From the NCBI GenBank assembly GCA_934045075.1, contig OW203734.1, positions 3,220,269-3,284,268 of the forward strand: a stretch of 64,000 nt of DNA. The letters are read 5' to 3'. This stretch comes from Yponomeuta sedellus. Its lineage: Eukaryota; Arthropoda; Insecta; Lepidoptera; Yponomeutidae. Numbering within the stretch: position 1 is the stretch's first letter; each line of letters starts with the position of its first letter. Position numbers and translations under genes: made by a program. The notes beneath the pieces were generated by a model, which ran no database searches, was not told the DNA's origin, and saw only the letters and a list, made by a program, of their open reading frames with translations. Positions 1 through 9,870 of the stretch are shown piece by piece.

Positions 1-105
1 AACCCGGACTTGGCCCCCGTGGTGGAGTATGGCCTAACCTTCCTGCGATGCAGGAAGAGACCCGTGCCCCAGCAGTGGGGACATACAAGGGTTGATAACA
101 ATAAC
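1..105 (+). repeat. 5S-derived SINE, 3' part
   Basis: This is the 3' portion of a SINE that recurs in the window. The signature runs from a Pro-Asp-Leu-like 'cccggacttggccccc' stretch through 'aggaagagacccgtgcccc' to 'agcagtggggacataca' and 'agggttgat'. Near-identical tails end the copies at 13498-13975 and 33430-33812 and, reversed, at 4218-4548 and 47930-48310. The 5S-like head is missing because the window edge cuts it. The short open frame over it is not a gene. Confidence 0.75.
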
Positions 106-420
106 GATCCGGGACCTGACGGCGGAGGACGAGTGGCGGACATCCGAACGAAGACAGGAGTCTTCACACGTTCTGTGAGCCTCCTCGTCCTGGAGAAGGA
201 GGCTACGCGTGCTACGCCGGGGGGAGGATGTGGAAACCCAGCGCTCTGATTGGTCGACCGGGGAACAATGACGCGTGAGTAGTCGGACGACTGGCCCTGA
301 GCGGTTTATAAACCGTTACATTGTTGACTGAGCATATCATTCCCTACTGAACTACGGAACAATAAACATCGAACAATAATCTGGAGTTTTGTTTATTGAA
401 GATCACCCATACAGTCCACA
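106..420 (+). repeat. Possible LTR or other retroelement end, unclassified
   Basis: GC-rich sequence grades into a stretch with a TATA-like 'tttataaacc', then 'aataaa' about 60 bases later, and ends near 'cagtccacaaca'. That order (promoter-like, polyadenylation-like, CA end) is what a solo LTR looks like. I see no second copy and no clear flanking duplication, so the call is tentative. Confidence 0.25.
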
Positions 421-760
421 ACAATATTTATTATACTTTTTACTTTTGGGAGCGTAAATGACTTTACGGTCCAGTAATAGAAATTATTCATTTAGTTTAA
501 AAATTATTCATTTACTTTGTAGAAAGAATAAATAAATAAATATTCATGGACATCTAACACAGATCTCGTTAGCCCTATACTAAGTACAAATAAATGACTT
601 GTGTTATAGGTGCTAACTCGACGATAGATTTAATACAGCAAATACATAGATAACGTCCAAGACCCGAGGCAAACTAGAAAAGTTCGTTTCCTAGTTTGAC
701 CCGGCCGGGGATCGAACCCGAGACTCGAGAAGTTTACCCACTACTAATAATAACTTCCAC
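421..760 (-). repeat. tRNA-derived SINE (family S4), truncated head
   Basis: The stretch from about 540 to 735 is a diverged copy of the repeat at 43740-44062. Shared landmarks are 'atctcgttagcc', 'gctaactcgacgatagattta', 'cgtttcctagtttgacccgg' and a reversed box B ('gatcgaacccgag'). On the minus strand the order is tRNA-like head, then body, then AT-rich tail. This copy has lost box A. Bases 421-540 are AT-rich with no recognised feature. Confidence 0.55.
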
Positions 761-837
761 ACTATACAATCATTTGAACTGGTCCCAAACTATTAGGATG
801 CCCTGTAATGCTATTGGTAATGGTAACCAAGGTTAAA

Positions 838-948
838 TAAATAATCAAGGACGTCACAAACATGAAACGCGGCCTCCAGTGGGAATCGAACCCACAAAAT
901 CTGTCTTGGTAGCCAAGTGCCTTAACGGCTAGACCAACGAGGTAGTTA
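838..948 (-). repeat. tRNA-derived SINE head (family S5)
   Basis: On the minus strand there is a box A-like 'gttggtctagccgttaagg', an imperfect anticodon arm 'cttggctaccaag', and a box B 'gggttcgattccca'. These are followed by the 'gtttcatgtttgtgacgtcc' body also seen near 3030. The anticodon arm cannot form a normal 7-base loop, so this is a tRNA-derived repeat and not a tRNA gene. Confidence 0.6.
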
Positions 949-1135
949 AATGTTGACATGATTTCTACTTTATAAACTTGATTCCGGATTAACTCACTTT
1001 TCATTAAGTCTCCAGATTTCGCTTTTACTGTAGCGAAATCTGGTCGCACTCGGAATCTGATCGGAAAATCAAGTAATTTACTAGATTTTCAATGTGTGGT
1101 GATTACAAAAGGTTTAATTCAACAATATTTCAACC

Positions 1136-1443
1136 TACACTATTTTTATTTTTAATGCACTAACCCGTGCTAAGGAACAAATTTAAAAACCTATTTAGAG
1201 GCTAAAAATTTCACCCATGCCGGGACTCGAACCCGCAACCTCTGGCTATCCGTACCAGCGCTCTACCAATTGAGCCAATGGGCGACTCACGGCATCAGTG
1301 AAATTTCGAACCTCTTTACAATATTCTCTGTATTACGTACAGGCAGCGACATCTGACTTAAGCAAATTGCATTACTTACAGCCCCGACCACCTACTTTGC
1401 AGTTAGGTTTAACATCGGAACGATATCACTGTACCCACATGAT
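1136..1443 (-). repeat. tRNA-like repeat S1, minus copy
   Basis: Full unit of the window's commonest repeat. The tRNA-like core is at 1212-1284 (minus strand), with box A 'tggctcaattggtagagc' and box B 'gggttcgagtccc'. It is flanked by the terminal motif 'cctatttagaggctaaaaa'. The anticodon-arm loop would be ACGGATA, lacking the invariant U33, and the T-stem has a G-G mismatch, so I do not call a functional tRNA. It forms the left arm of a palindrome with 1561-1939. Confidence 0.75.
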
Positions 1444-1631
1444 TACACTATTTTTATTTTTAATGCACTAACCCGTGCTAAGGAACAAATTTAAAAACCT
1501 ATTTAGAGGCTAAAAATTTTAGCCTCTAAATAGGTTTTTAAATTTGTTCCTTAGCACGGGCTAAAAATTTTAGCCTCTAAATAGGTTTTTAAATTTGTTC
1601 CTTAGCACGGGTTAGTGCATTAAAAATAAAA
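1444..1631. repeat. Palindromic junction of S1 tail fragments
   Basis: A minus-strand S1 tail (1444-1518) meets plus-strand S1 tails (1520-1560 and 1561-1631) at a symmetric centre, 'aggctaaaaattttagcct'. The minus tail runs straight into its own complement. This is the hinge of a larger inverted repeat formed by the S1 copies on both sides. Confidence 0.8.
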
Positions 1632-2215
1632 ATAGTGTAATCATGTGGGTACAGTGATATCGTTCCGATGTTAAACCTAACTGCAAAGTAGGTGGTCGGG
1701 GCTGTAAGTAATGCAATTTGCTTAAGTCAGATGTCGCTGCCTGTACGTAATACAGAGAATATTGTAAAGAGGTTCGAAATTTCACTGATGCCGTGAGTCG
1801 CCCATTGGCTCAATTGGTAGAGCGCTGGTACGGATAGCCAGAGGTTGCGGGTTCGAGTCCCGGCATGGGTGAAATTTTTAGCCTCTAAATAGGTTTTTAA
1901 ATTTGTTCCTTAGCACGGGTTAGTGCATTAAAAATAAAAATAGTGTAATCATGTGGGTACAGTGATATCGTTACGATGTTAAACCTAACTGCAAAGTAGG
2001 TGGTCGGGGCTGTAAGTAATGCAATTTGCTTAAGTCAGATGTCGCTGCCTGTACGTAATACAGAGAATATTGTAAAGAGGTTCGAAATTTCACTGATGCC
2101 GTGAGTCGCCCATTGGCTCAATTGGTAGAGCGCTGGTACGGATAGCCAGAGGTTGCGGGTTCGAGTCCCGGCATGGGTGAAATTTTTAGCCTCTAAATAG
2201 GTTTTTAAATATTTC
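1632..2215 (+). repeat. Tandem dimer of tRNA-like repeat S1
   Basis: Two head-to-tail S1 units have tRNA-like cores at 1799-1871 and 2107-2179, a 308-base period. They appear almost identical (for example one difference, cgttccg versus cgttacg), which points to recent duplication. Each has intact box A and box B internal promoter motifs. The open frame on the other strand is a shadow. Confidence 0.85.
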
Positions 2216-2845
2216 AACCTATTAATTTTGCCTTTCTTAAAAATTGTTATAATTACAGATAAATTATAAATGCAAATATATCAATGGTTTTTATAAATTT
2301 TATTGAAGTTTAAAGTTTTCATGGCAATAATTATTATGTGTACAGATACAAAACTAAAAGATATCAGCGTCTATTTTAGAATATGAAATAATTTCAAATT
2401 CGTTTTCAAGAAATAGGACTTATTTATTTAAACTACCTTTCTTCACAACTAATTGGATATTAATTGCTAATCTGATTACTAATTGGATTTAAGCGCTTTG
2501 AAGTAGGTAGTTCAGGACGATCTGGAGCAGCATTAAGCAACATTTATATGAACGCTAAGTCATAGGTTTTCCTTCTGTGATGTTTGTAATCGCTCTATAC
2601 ATTAAGTATATAATATCACTAATTGCCAAAATGCGATGTTTGGCAATTAGCTTAGCCTTGATTGATTTTGATACAATAACCTAATATGCGGTCTGTTTCT
2701 TGTTTGTTATGGTGAGAAAGTAAATACGTCGGTAAGCTTCCCTTTACATTGTAGGTAGACCAATTAATGTACGTAAACACTTGGACTAATTTTAAGAAAT
2801 ATACAAACAATACTATTAATATCTTACACACAACATAAACTGCTC
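2216..2845. other. AT-rich DNA, no recognised feature
   Basis: I see no coding signal or family match. A short local repeat of 'tgccaaaatgcgatgtttggca' type near 2625-2650 can form a hairpin. The open frame at 2652-2849 (minus) has no recognisable domain and I do not support it. Confidence 0.5.
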
Positions 2846-2992
2846 TCACGGGTTTCTTCCTGCAACGCAGTGAAGAGAAGTGAAGACCCGTGAAGAGAAA
2901 TGAAGTGCCCTACAGTTTGTCCCCACTTCTGGTGCAACCGAGAAGTGCCCCAGAAGTGGGGACAAACTAGGGTTGATATCAACACAACATAA
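2846..2992. repeat. Rearranged 5S-SINE tail with 19-bp hairpin
   Basis: Tail motifs of the 5S-derived SINE appear first reversed ('acgggtttcttcctgcaac') and then forward ('gtgccccagaagtggggac', 'agggttgatatc'). Arms 2914-2932 and 2950-2968 are perfect 19-base inverted repeats with a 17-base loop. The order does not fit one simple insertion. It looks like a foldback rearrangement of the SINE tail. Confidence 0.6.
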
Positions 2993-3019
2993 TCACTCAT
3001 CCTGATCCCAAATAAAAAT

Positions 3020-3170
3020 GGTAATCAGGCAAAGAAATCACAAACATGAAACTAGACCCAGACTGAGGCTATTTGTACTGATCTAAGACGATGGAATACA
3101 ATGGGAATCGGACCCACAATCTCTATTTTGGTAGTCAAGCGTGTTAACCGTTAGACCATCGAGTTTCGAT
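3020..3170 (-). repeat. Degenerate tRNA-derived SINE (family S5)
   Basis: A diverged relative of 838-948. Reversed box B ('gggaatcggacccac'), a decayed anticodon arm and reversed box A ('accgttagaccatcgag') occur in the same order and spacing. Boxes are mutated, so it is a dead copy. Confidence 0.5.
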
Positions 3171-3189
3171 TGTATGAAATCAAATAAAT

Positions 3190-3405
3190 ACTCGTAAACC
3201 GGGGGGTGGGCAGCAGCGTCCCCTGCAGTACAATCCCATTGAACTGCGATCCCCAACCCGCATTCCCAGCGTGGGGATTATGGGCATTACCCCCTATGAT
3301 AGCACAACGTGGGGCTCTTTAGGGGAGGGCTATGTCCAGCAATGGACTAGTATAGCATGACGACGACGACTCGTATAAGTTAAAAGAAATCGAAAAAAAT
3401 TTTAG
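3190..3405 (+). repeat. LINE 3'-tail repeat (family R-A)
   Basis: Contains 'ccccctatgatagcacaacg' and 'gggctatgtccagcaatgg', ending in a GAC-rich stretch ('tgacgacgacgact'). An inverted second copy lies at 33815-34035. A tail with a short simple repeat after a 'gtccagcagtgga'-type motif is typical of RTE-like LINE 3' ends in Lepidoptera. No coding part is present. Confidence 0.5.
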
Positions 3406-3542
3406 TTTACTTGGTTCGAACTGATAATGGACTCCTGCGGAAGTGTGTAAACTTAGATAGCTAGGTGGTATTTTGCCTTTGAGATCGACTCTTCTGAATA
3501 CTCTCTAATCACTTCTCGTAACCTTACTTCTTCTTTATTTTA

Positions 3543-3760
3543 TACTAGCTGCGCCCCGCGGTGTTACCTGTGGTTTATAAATTTCCCCGTAGGAATGAGA
3601 TATTTTCCCGCAGTAAAACGCAGTATAATAAGGGTTGCCTGGAAGAGATCTCTGTTAGTGATAAAGCCGCCATTTGTACTCTTAGGTTAAGAAATTTCTG
3701 TGCATTTTCCATTTTTATGTACAAATAAAGTGTTCTCTAACTCTATCTATAATATAACTA
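3543..3760. repeat. Helitron-like terminus plus LINE tail (T1)
   Basis: At 3545 the sequence 'actagctgcgccccgcgg' is the complement of a Helitron-type 3' end (GC-rich stem then CTAGT). At 3608-3750 comes a LINE tail of family T1: 'ttgcctggaagagatctc', 'taaagccgccatttgtac' and 'caaataaagtgttctct'. The T1 tail also ends the LINE at 19783-20860. No intact coding sequence remains. Confidence 0.45.
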
Positions 3761-4217
3761 GCTGTGAAACGTAGCCTATGTGTTAGTTAATCCACGGCGA
3801 TCCAAAATCAAGGCTAAGCCCGTCTCCCACCCCATTCCAAGGTGTGACACCAACGTAGCATTTAACCTAAAAACTTCAAACAAGATTCAACCAAAAATGG
3901 CTACTTAAGTGTCCCCCAGAAGTGGGTAATAGTCAGCAAATAAATATGGTATTAAAGTAAACTATCTTAAGATAAAATCAGATAAAGAGTTCTAAGTTTC
4001 TCGTGTTAAATCACGCTGCAATATTAAAGAGTCGCGTCTACTTCGTCCCTGTTTTTGCCTTGTAGAAATATAGTGAACAGATACTGCTAAATCCCTCATT
4101 TGCGAGTTTAGGATCTTGGTACTTATTTGGGGTAAATTACTTTTTTTCGCTAAAATTAAAAATAACGAAAATCGACCTGGTGAATTGGAACTGGTCAATT
4201 TAAATAAATATACATTA

Positions 4218-4548
4218 TCGATATCAACCCTTGTATGCCCCCATTGCTGGGGCACGGCTGTCTTCCTGAATCGCAGGAAGGTTAGGCCATACTCCACCAA
4301 GTGACGGGGACCAAGTCCGGGTTGTTGGAGGATTGTAATATAATGGCGAGCCTTACTGTCAGTAGTTATCAAGCGGCTCATAAGACCTCTGACATGGCTT
4401 AACGACAGCCAGCACCAAAAGCTTAACGTGCCTTGCAAAGCACAGAAGAGCTTGGAAAAAATGCCACTAGCGGTAGTCACCAATCACTTGAGTTGCTTAA
4501 CTCAAGTGATTGATTCTAATCACTCGGATTAGCTAGGCCACGACCGAG
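4218..4548 (-). repeat. 5S-derived SINE, minus strand
   Basis: A nearly full unit in reverse. It carries the tail ('caagtccgggtt', 'caggaaggttaggccatac'), the middle ('ttaacgtgccttgcaaagc', 'aatgccactagcggtagtc') and the head ('tcactcggattagctaggcc'). The 5S-homologous part is damaged: a small hairpin (14-base arms around 4480-4512) has replaced the usual 'aggcgcggtcaggtac' stretch. The reverse open frame across it is spurious. Confidence 0.7.
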
Positions 4549-4609
4549 ATATAAAATATATTAAGACATTTAATCAATCCAAAACGCGCATAACGGATGT
4601 GGGTGGTTA

Positions 4610-4865
4610 GGCCGCCAAACTGAATTGGAACATCCTACACTACGTTTTCCGATTCGCGGTCTCTACTCTAAAACCAGTCTACCCCCAACGGTTATCGGTT
4701 CTGCGGCAGATAATTGACCCGCCCACTGCCGCTTCAGTTTGCTAATCCGTTGAGCTATTTCGATCATTTTAGTTCTCTGGCGAATCACTTCGTTTCGAAT
4801 GCGATCCGGCAGAGATTTCGACAACATTGAGTCTCTATCATGGAGTGAAAGTGAGTATCGTAACA
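4610..4865 (-). pseudogene. RTE-like LINE, C-terminal coding relic
   Basis: Minus-strand translation gives a conserved tail seen in RTE-type LINE polyproteins: 'DRIRNEVIRQRTK', then 'IAQRISKLKRQWAG', then 'RPRIGKRSVG'. An in-frame TAG precedes the last motif, and nothing upstream (RT, endonuclease) survives here. The start of this relic lies near 4865. I am confident of LINE origin and less so of the exact clade. Confidence 0.6.
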
Positions 4866-5122
4866 GAAATAACCTTGCCTTAACGTCATATAGTGGAAAT
4901 ATTTTATTTTTTTATTTTATTCATTAGGTACACCAACAGCAAGCACGCAAACATGATAAAGCTTATACTAAAAGTGACTTAGGGCTAGCGATTATGCCAA
5001 TTAAAGGTATACACAGCATTTTTAGACTTACATATACGCAGACAACTAGAAATGCAATATTACATACAATACGGTGATAATATAGATGTTATTACCACGT
5101 AAGATAAGAATTTTAAGAATTT

Positions 5123-8005
5123 TTAGATATTAGAAATTAATTTAGACTTAAAAGTGCCAAGGCTGTCTTGAAAAATATCCAAATTAAATTTACTCCAGCA
5201 CTCGTTGTAAGTTCGGAGCATCCTATTTAATGGTGCATTGAAGCCTACGTTAGTTTTACAGATGGGCAAGGAGAAAATTGCTGATAGTTTCAGTCGGGAG
5301 TTGGGTCTCGGAACCTTAAAATCGATACGTTCAAGTAAATCTTCACAAATCGCTCGGCCATTAATTAATTTGCTCAGGAATATTAAATCATGCATCTGTC
5401 TACGCTTCCACAGGTGTAACATGTTGAAGTGCTTCAGTCGGGCGTCGTATGAGGATCTATGACTAATTCCCGGAGACACAAACGCAAGATGCCTTGTGAA
5501 AGCTCGCTGGATCGATTCTATGCGTGTGGAGTGGGTGGCATAAAGAGGATTCCAGATAACTGCTCCATATTCTAATATGCTACGGACTAGGGCATTAAAA
5601 ATTGCAATTTTGGTGTCAGCATTTCTGAAATCTTTCGTAGAGCGTTTAATGAATCCCAGTAACTTGGCCGCTCTGCCGATAATACAGTCGATATGTGGAA
5701 CGAAACTGAGAGTCGAGTCCAGGATTACACCCAGGTCACGAACCCTACTAACCCGAACAACCTGCTCTCCGTTGATAAAGTATTCGGAATGGACTGAATT
5801 TTTCTTTTTAGTAAAACTTATATGCTGGCACTTAATGGCATTCATCTCCATGCGATTAATGGAACACCACATCACCACTCTGTCTAAGTCAGACTGTAGT
5901 TTTACTACGTCGGAAGAATCTATGACTTCCCTAAATATCTTCATATCATCCGCGTACAATGAGCAGCTGCTGTGGTGGATGCATGACACTATATCGTTGA
6001 CAAAAAGGACGAAAAGGACCGGACCCAGCAAGGAGCCTTGAGGAACTCCGGAAGAAGCAATATATGAGTCAGACTCATATCCATGAACTACTACTGATTG
6101 GGGGCGATTCCGCAAATAAGATTCAAACCATGCAAGAATTGGTCCGCTAAAACCATACTGTTCGCGAAGTTTTTTCAACAGAATACCATGACTTACTTTA
6201 TCGAATGCAGCACTAAAGTCTGTATAGACTGAATCAGTTTGGCGACCACTATCTACGCTTTTCATTAAGTGAGAGACATAAGCAGCGAGATTCGTAACAG
6301 TTGAATGTCTTTCCCGGAAACCGTGCTGCCTTATGCTAATTAAGTGTTGAGTATGGGCAGTTACAATTGGTTTCACGACCGATTCAAATAACTTAGAAAA
6401 GCAAGTTAAAATTGAGATGGGTCTATAGTTTTGAATATAGGTCGTGTTGCCTTTTTTGTGGACAGGGACTATACGAGCTTTCTTCCATTCATCAGGAAAA
6501 ATTCCAGTTGTTAGGGATCTGTTAAATATTTCTTTAAGGGGATATGATAATGCAGAGGAACATCTTTTGACAAAAATAGGAGGGATACAATCTGGACCGG
6601 GACCTTTATTGATGTTTATTATTTTCATGTGCCTGAGTATTGTTCTTTCATCAAGCATAACTGATGAAAGATTACTAACAGAGGGAGAAACTAGTGCTGG
6701 AGCAACGTCCACAGTGGTATTAGAAGCAGAGCTAAAAGTTGATTGGAAATGAGTTGCAAATTTACCAGCAATCCCACTGCCAGTACTGACTGTTACGTTA
6801 TCTAATTTCATTTCAGAAGGTATGTTAGAGGTAGATTTTTTTTTGTTTTTTATAAAGCTCCAGAATAATTTAGGGTTATCCTTCATGCTGCTTTCAATGT
6901 TTTTTATATAGTCACTATGAAACTTGCCAAACAGCTTGCCACATCGTGCTCGCAGAATTTCATACTCTAGGCGGTCACGAGGATTTTTGTACTTGCGGTA
7001 TTTAGTCCTAAGTTTTTCTTTTTCTTTAAGAAGCAGAATTAAATCTTTTGTAAACCACTGTGGGTAAGCTTGAGGTCGACGTTTTCTTTTTGGTACGTGA
7101 ACTTCAATTATTCTATTTATTGACTCATAAAAGATAGCTACCATATGATTGACGTCGTTACACTTACTAAAACACACATCCCAATCAATAGTTTTTAGTT
7201 CTTGCTGTATCTGTGTATAGTCCGCTTTGTGAAAATTGAAATCTGTTCGAGGTATTGGCGAAAGCATCCGATATGATAACGAATCAAATGAGATATCAAG
7301 CGGTGGATGATGGTGGTCCAGTTTGCAGAATGGAGTATCAGGTCTAGTGACCTTACAAGACAAACTACACAGCACGAGATCGAGAGTACGGTCAAAAGTA
7401 TTCTTGATACCATTGTATTGATTCAATCCTGAGATTGCAGTGAAATCAATCAAAGCGTGACCTAAATTATTAAGCGTATCAGTATCGGGAGATAGAACTC
7501 TATCATCTTTATCTAGAGTCCAAGAAATAAACCCTAAGTTGAGATCTCCCACAATAAGCACGTTATCAACCTCGTTAAGGACCTCACAAGTGTTATCCAA
7601 GAATCCACTCAAAGACGCTATTCTTACCGGAGGAGGTAAGTACACACTGCATAGACCCAGACGCAGTGGTTTTTTGTCAATAAGAAGCTCAAGCACCAGC
7701 CACAGATCCTCACAGTCGCTGTCCCAATTTCGCATTCTGAGAGATTTAACATCTTTCAGTACAGCAATTAATACACCTCCACCCACACTTTTATTCCCAG
7801 TCTGTGATTGCCGGTCGCGACGGTAAACTTGGTATCGAGCATCTATAAACTCACTATCCGAGATATCAGAATTTAGCCACGTTTCAGTGAAAATTATGAC
7901 GTCGTAATTATCTTGTAAGATATTTTTGTAAATGGCACTAGTTTTGGTTCTCATTCCTCTTACATTTTGATAGTATATACGAAACATATTTAACAGCTTA
8001 TGCAA
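5123..8005 (-). CDS. CR1-like LINE ORF2: endonuclease/reverse transcriptase
   Basis: 960 residues. An apurinic-type endonuclease occupies about 8-235: QNVRG at 13, TETW at 40, GDLN at 153 and the DHHHPP histidine motif at 230. A reverse transcriptase follows from about 460: NYRPISIL at 526, motif A DFSAAFD at 596-602, motif B GVPQGS at 653-658 and motif C YADD at 684-687. The C-terminal region carries no further domain I recognise. The protein nicks target DNA and copies its own RNA at the nick. The first ATG is at 8005, but a start at 7987 (MFRIYYQN) is as likely because family homology begins there. ORF1 ends 34 bases upstream. All key residues are present. Confidence 0.9.
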   Translation of the reverse strand: MHKLLNMFRIYYQNVRGMRTKTSAIYKNILQDNYDVIIFTETWLNSDISDSEFIDARYQVYRRDRQSQTGNKSVGGGVLIAVLKDVKSLRMRNWDSDCEDLWLVLELLIDKKPLRLGLCSVYLPPPVRIASLSGFLDNTCEVLNEVDNVLIVGDLNLGFISWTLDKDDRVLSPDTDTLNNLGHALIDFTAISGLNQYNGIKNTFDRTLDLVLCSLSCKVTRPDTPFCKLDHHHPPLDISFDSLSYRMLSPIPRTDFNFHKADYTQIQQELKTIDWDVCFSKCNDVNHMVAIFYESINRIIEVHVPKRKRRPQAYPQWFTKDLILLLKEKEKLRTKYRKYKNPRDRLEYEILRARCGKLFGKFHSDYIKNIESSMKDNPKLFWSFIKNKKKSTSNIPSEMKLDNVTVSTGSGIAGKFATHFQSTFSSASNTTVDVAPALVSPSVSNLSSVMLDERTILRHMKIININKGPGPDCIPPIFVKRCSSALSYPLKEIFNRSLTTGIFPDEWKKARIVPVHKKGNTTYIQNYRPISILTCFSKLFESVVKPIVTAHTQHLISIRQHGFRERHSTVTNLAAYVSHLMKSVDSGRQTDSVYTDFSAAFDKVSHGILLKKLREQYGFSGPILAWFESYLRNRPQSVVVHGYESDSYIASSGVPQGSLLGPVLFVLFVNDIVSCIHHSSCSLYADDMKIFREVIDSSDVVKLQSDLDRVVMWCSINRMEMNAIKCQHISFTKKKNSVHSEYFINGEQVVRVSRVRDLGVILDSTLSFVPHIDCIIGRAAKLLGFIKRSTKDFRNADTKIAIFNALVRSILEYGAVIWNPLYATHSTRIESIQRAFTRHLAFVSPGISHRSSYDARLKHFNMLHLWKRRQMHDLIFLSKLINGRAICEDLLERIDFKVPRPNSRLKLSAIFSLPICKTNVGFNAPLNRMLRTYNECWSKFNLDIFQDSLGTFKSKLISNI

Positions 8006-8039
8006 TTAACATGGAAAAAATACACGTAAATGTAATATA

Positions 8040-9149
8040 CTATTCTAAGCGATTAAGACAGTCCATGTTATGGATGGGGATAGCTGGAGAGGCTTCCGTT
8101 TTTCTCATATGTATCTTGCCGTTCCTCACCCACACAAACTTGTATGATAATTCCCGAGCCTTTATTCTAGCTGCAGCCTGCAACGATTTTTTCTCGGGTG
8201 ACAAGTGCTCACCAATATATATTGGTGATTTTTCTCCGCCAATGCCAATACCGCTGGTGTTCAGTTTCTCATGATGATTATCTTTATTGTATTTCGAGAC
8301 AGCAGCCAATATGGAATCACGGCATCTAGCGCTTCGGAATTTAGCTACCACTGTGCGCGGGCGCTTACTCGTATGGTCACGTTTAGCAACACGAAAGCAG
8401 GACATAATATCACTATCCAGTATGGGCTGAGAAATCACTTTTCCGATTTGCATGATAGTGTTTGATAAGTTTTCGGTTTTAAACTCAGGTAGACCATGAA
8501 TCTCTATGTTAGCTTCACGAAGATTCTGTTCTAAGTTTGACAAACGGCTAGAAAGGTCTTTGACAGTTGATTTTAGCTGCGCATTTGAGGCTTTGAGATC
8601 TTTTAATTCTAATTCCCTTGAATTCAGCTGAGCCAGGATATCATCGTATTTTTTATCCAAGAATCCAATCGATTTTGTTATCTCAATTAAATCTTGTTGA
8701 ATAGGGGCAAGTTTTGTTGATAACGAGTTGTTAAGAATTTTCGGCAGCTCCAATTCAAAGGCACGTTTAATCTCAGCACGCACAAGTGCGCATAGTTGGT
8801 TATCTTGCATGGGTTGCGCGACGAGGGAAGACGCGGCAGGTTGAGGTTTCATGCTGAGACCGCTCGCTTTCGCTCGAGTAGTTACGTGCGAGACGTCGCT
8901 GCTGCAAGATTCCAGTGATGTTTTGTCGGAACGTAGGCGTAGCGGGGTGTTCGAGTTACTGCCCTTGGGAAGCTTGCTTCGGCACATGTCGCAAGTCCAG
9001 GAGTCTTTATTTTCTCGAGACATAAGCTTAAAGCTTTCATCGGAGACATTGGCGCAAAGAAGATCGTAGGTGTCAAGACAGACTGCGCAGTTAAGAAATG
9101 TTTTATTAGTTATAGGGTTGGGGCAGGCGGCGCACACCAAAGTCGACAT
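8040..9149 (-). CDS. CR1-like LINE ORF1: PHD-like, coiled coil, FP25K-like
   Basis: I chose the ATG at 9149 (MSTLVCAAC), not the in-frame ATG at 9233, because the zinc-finger fold begins there. Residues about 5-60 hold a Cys-rich PHD-like module (CAAC, CAVC, WTCDMC). A coiled coil rich in heptads lies at about 150-235. A basic C-terminal domain follows, with 'EIHGLPE', 'CFRVAKRD', 'RPRTVVAKF' and 'KFVWVRNGKI'. That last region resembles the baculovirus FP25K family domain found in insect CR1 ORF1 proteins. The expected role is an RNA-binding chaperone in the LINE ribonucleoprotein. It lies just upstream of ORF2 in the same transcript. Confidence 0.85.
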   Translation of the reverse strand: MSTLVCAACPNPITNKTFLNCAVCLDTYDLLCANVSDESFKLMSRENKDSWTCDMCRSKLPKGSNSNTPLRLRSDKTSLESCSSDVSHVTTRAKASGLSMKPQPAASSLVAQPMQDNQLCALVRAEIKRAFELELPKILNNSLSTKLAPIQQDLIEITKSIGFLDKKYDDILAQLNSRELELKDLKASNAQLKSTVKDLSSRLSNLEQNLREANIEIHGLPEFKTENLSNTIMQIGKVISQPILDSDIMSCFRVAKRDHTSKRPRTVVAKFRSARCRDSILAAVSKYNKDNHHEKLNTSGIGIGGEKSPIYIGEHLSPEKKSLQAAARIKARELSYKFVWVRNGKIHMRKTEASPAIPIHNMDCLNRLE

Positions 9150-9644
9150 CTTCCGTGCAAATTGACAAGCAGTAAACAAATTGATAAGTCCGAACTGACC
9201 GGACGATCTGTTTAAGGTACCGCAGATGCGCAAGCTCGTAGTCGCGTAGGCACTGTCGTAGTAGCGCCGAGCGTGCGGAGACCGCGTCGTAGCACTCGTA
9301 GCGTCGTAGCAGTGTCAGTGACCCCGCCGGCCTCAGCAGTCGGGGAATTCCGGTTGCGCTCCGCGATGTCGGCTCGTGCACAGTAGAAGTTGGTGTAGGT
9401 CAGGGATAAAATAACTTATTAACGGTCACTTATGGATAATTGCTTGTATCTTTACAACCGGTAGTTGGATTTACACTGGGTTTTCACTACCACATAGGGC
9501 TACAGTCCAGCTTTCCAATAAACTGCACTATACACTCACAAAGAAATGTTTTGAAAACTATTTAGACTAGATTTTACAGAGCGCGCGAATACGTGTGCTG
9601 CCGGTTCGAACGAATCTTGAACTGAAATAGTTAGATAGAGATCA

Positions 9645-9870
9645 CTTTATTTTAGGTACATAAAAATGGAAAGTACACAGATATTTCTTAACAGTACAGA
9701 CGGCGGCCTTTACACTAAAATGATCTTTTCCAGGCAATTTTTGGATAGACTGGACTAATACATGAACGTTGATGAAGCAAAGGTAATCTGTCAGGATCGT
9801 GGCAAGTGGCAGTTCCTTGTTTCTGCCTCCACCTCTGAGTTACATGCGTGAGGTTATGTTATGTTAATAC
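9645..9870 (-). repeat. LINE tail (T5) and a dispersed repeat (family Y)
   Basis: About 9650-9730 is a reversed LINE tail ('cagacggcggcctttacac' region) that recurs at 56250-56345. About 9770-9870 holds reversed family-Y motifs ('tgtcaggatcgtggcaagtgg', shortened here), also present at 44190-44275 and 49440-49620. No coding sequence. Confidence 0.45.

Larger units (their letters stand above)
4890..9640 (-). mobile_element. CR1-like non-LTR retrotransposon (LINE), both ORFs open
   Basis: Minus-strand element: a GC-rich 5' region (about 9234-9640), ORF1 (8040-9149), a short gap, ORF2 (5123-8005), then a 3' UTR ending near an A-rich 'aataaaataaaaaaataaaa' stretch around 4900-4920. The ORF pair (PHD-like plus FP25K-like ORF1, endonuclease plus RT ORF2) fits the CR1 group of the Jockey superfamily. 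Both ORFs are free of stops and frameshifts and the catalytic motifs are present, so it looks like a young copy. The outer limits are estimates; I could not find a convincing target-site duplication. Confidence 0.85.

Noticed and set aside
1799..2179. Two functional tRNA genes
   Set aside because: Box A and box B look good, but the anticodon loop lacks U33, the T-stem has a mismatch, and the unit is a dispersed repeat in many copies.
3992..4483. Minus-strand gene of 163 codons
   Set aside because: Most of it is 5S SINE sequence, and similar frames appear in other SINE copies.
6444..7826. Plus-strand frames within the CR1 element
   Set aside because: They are shadows of ORF2 on the minus strand.
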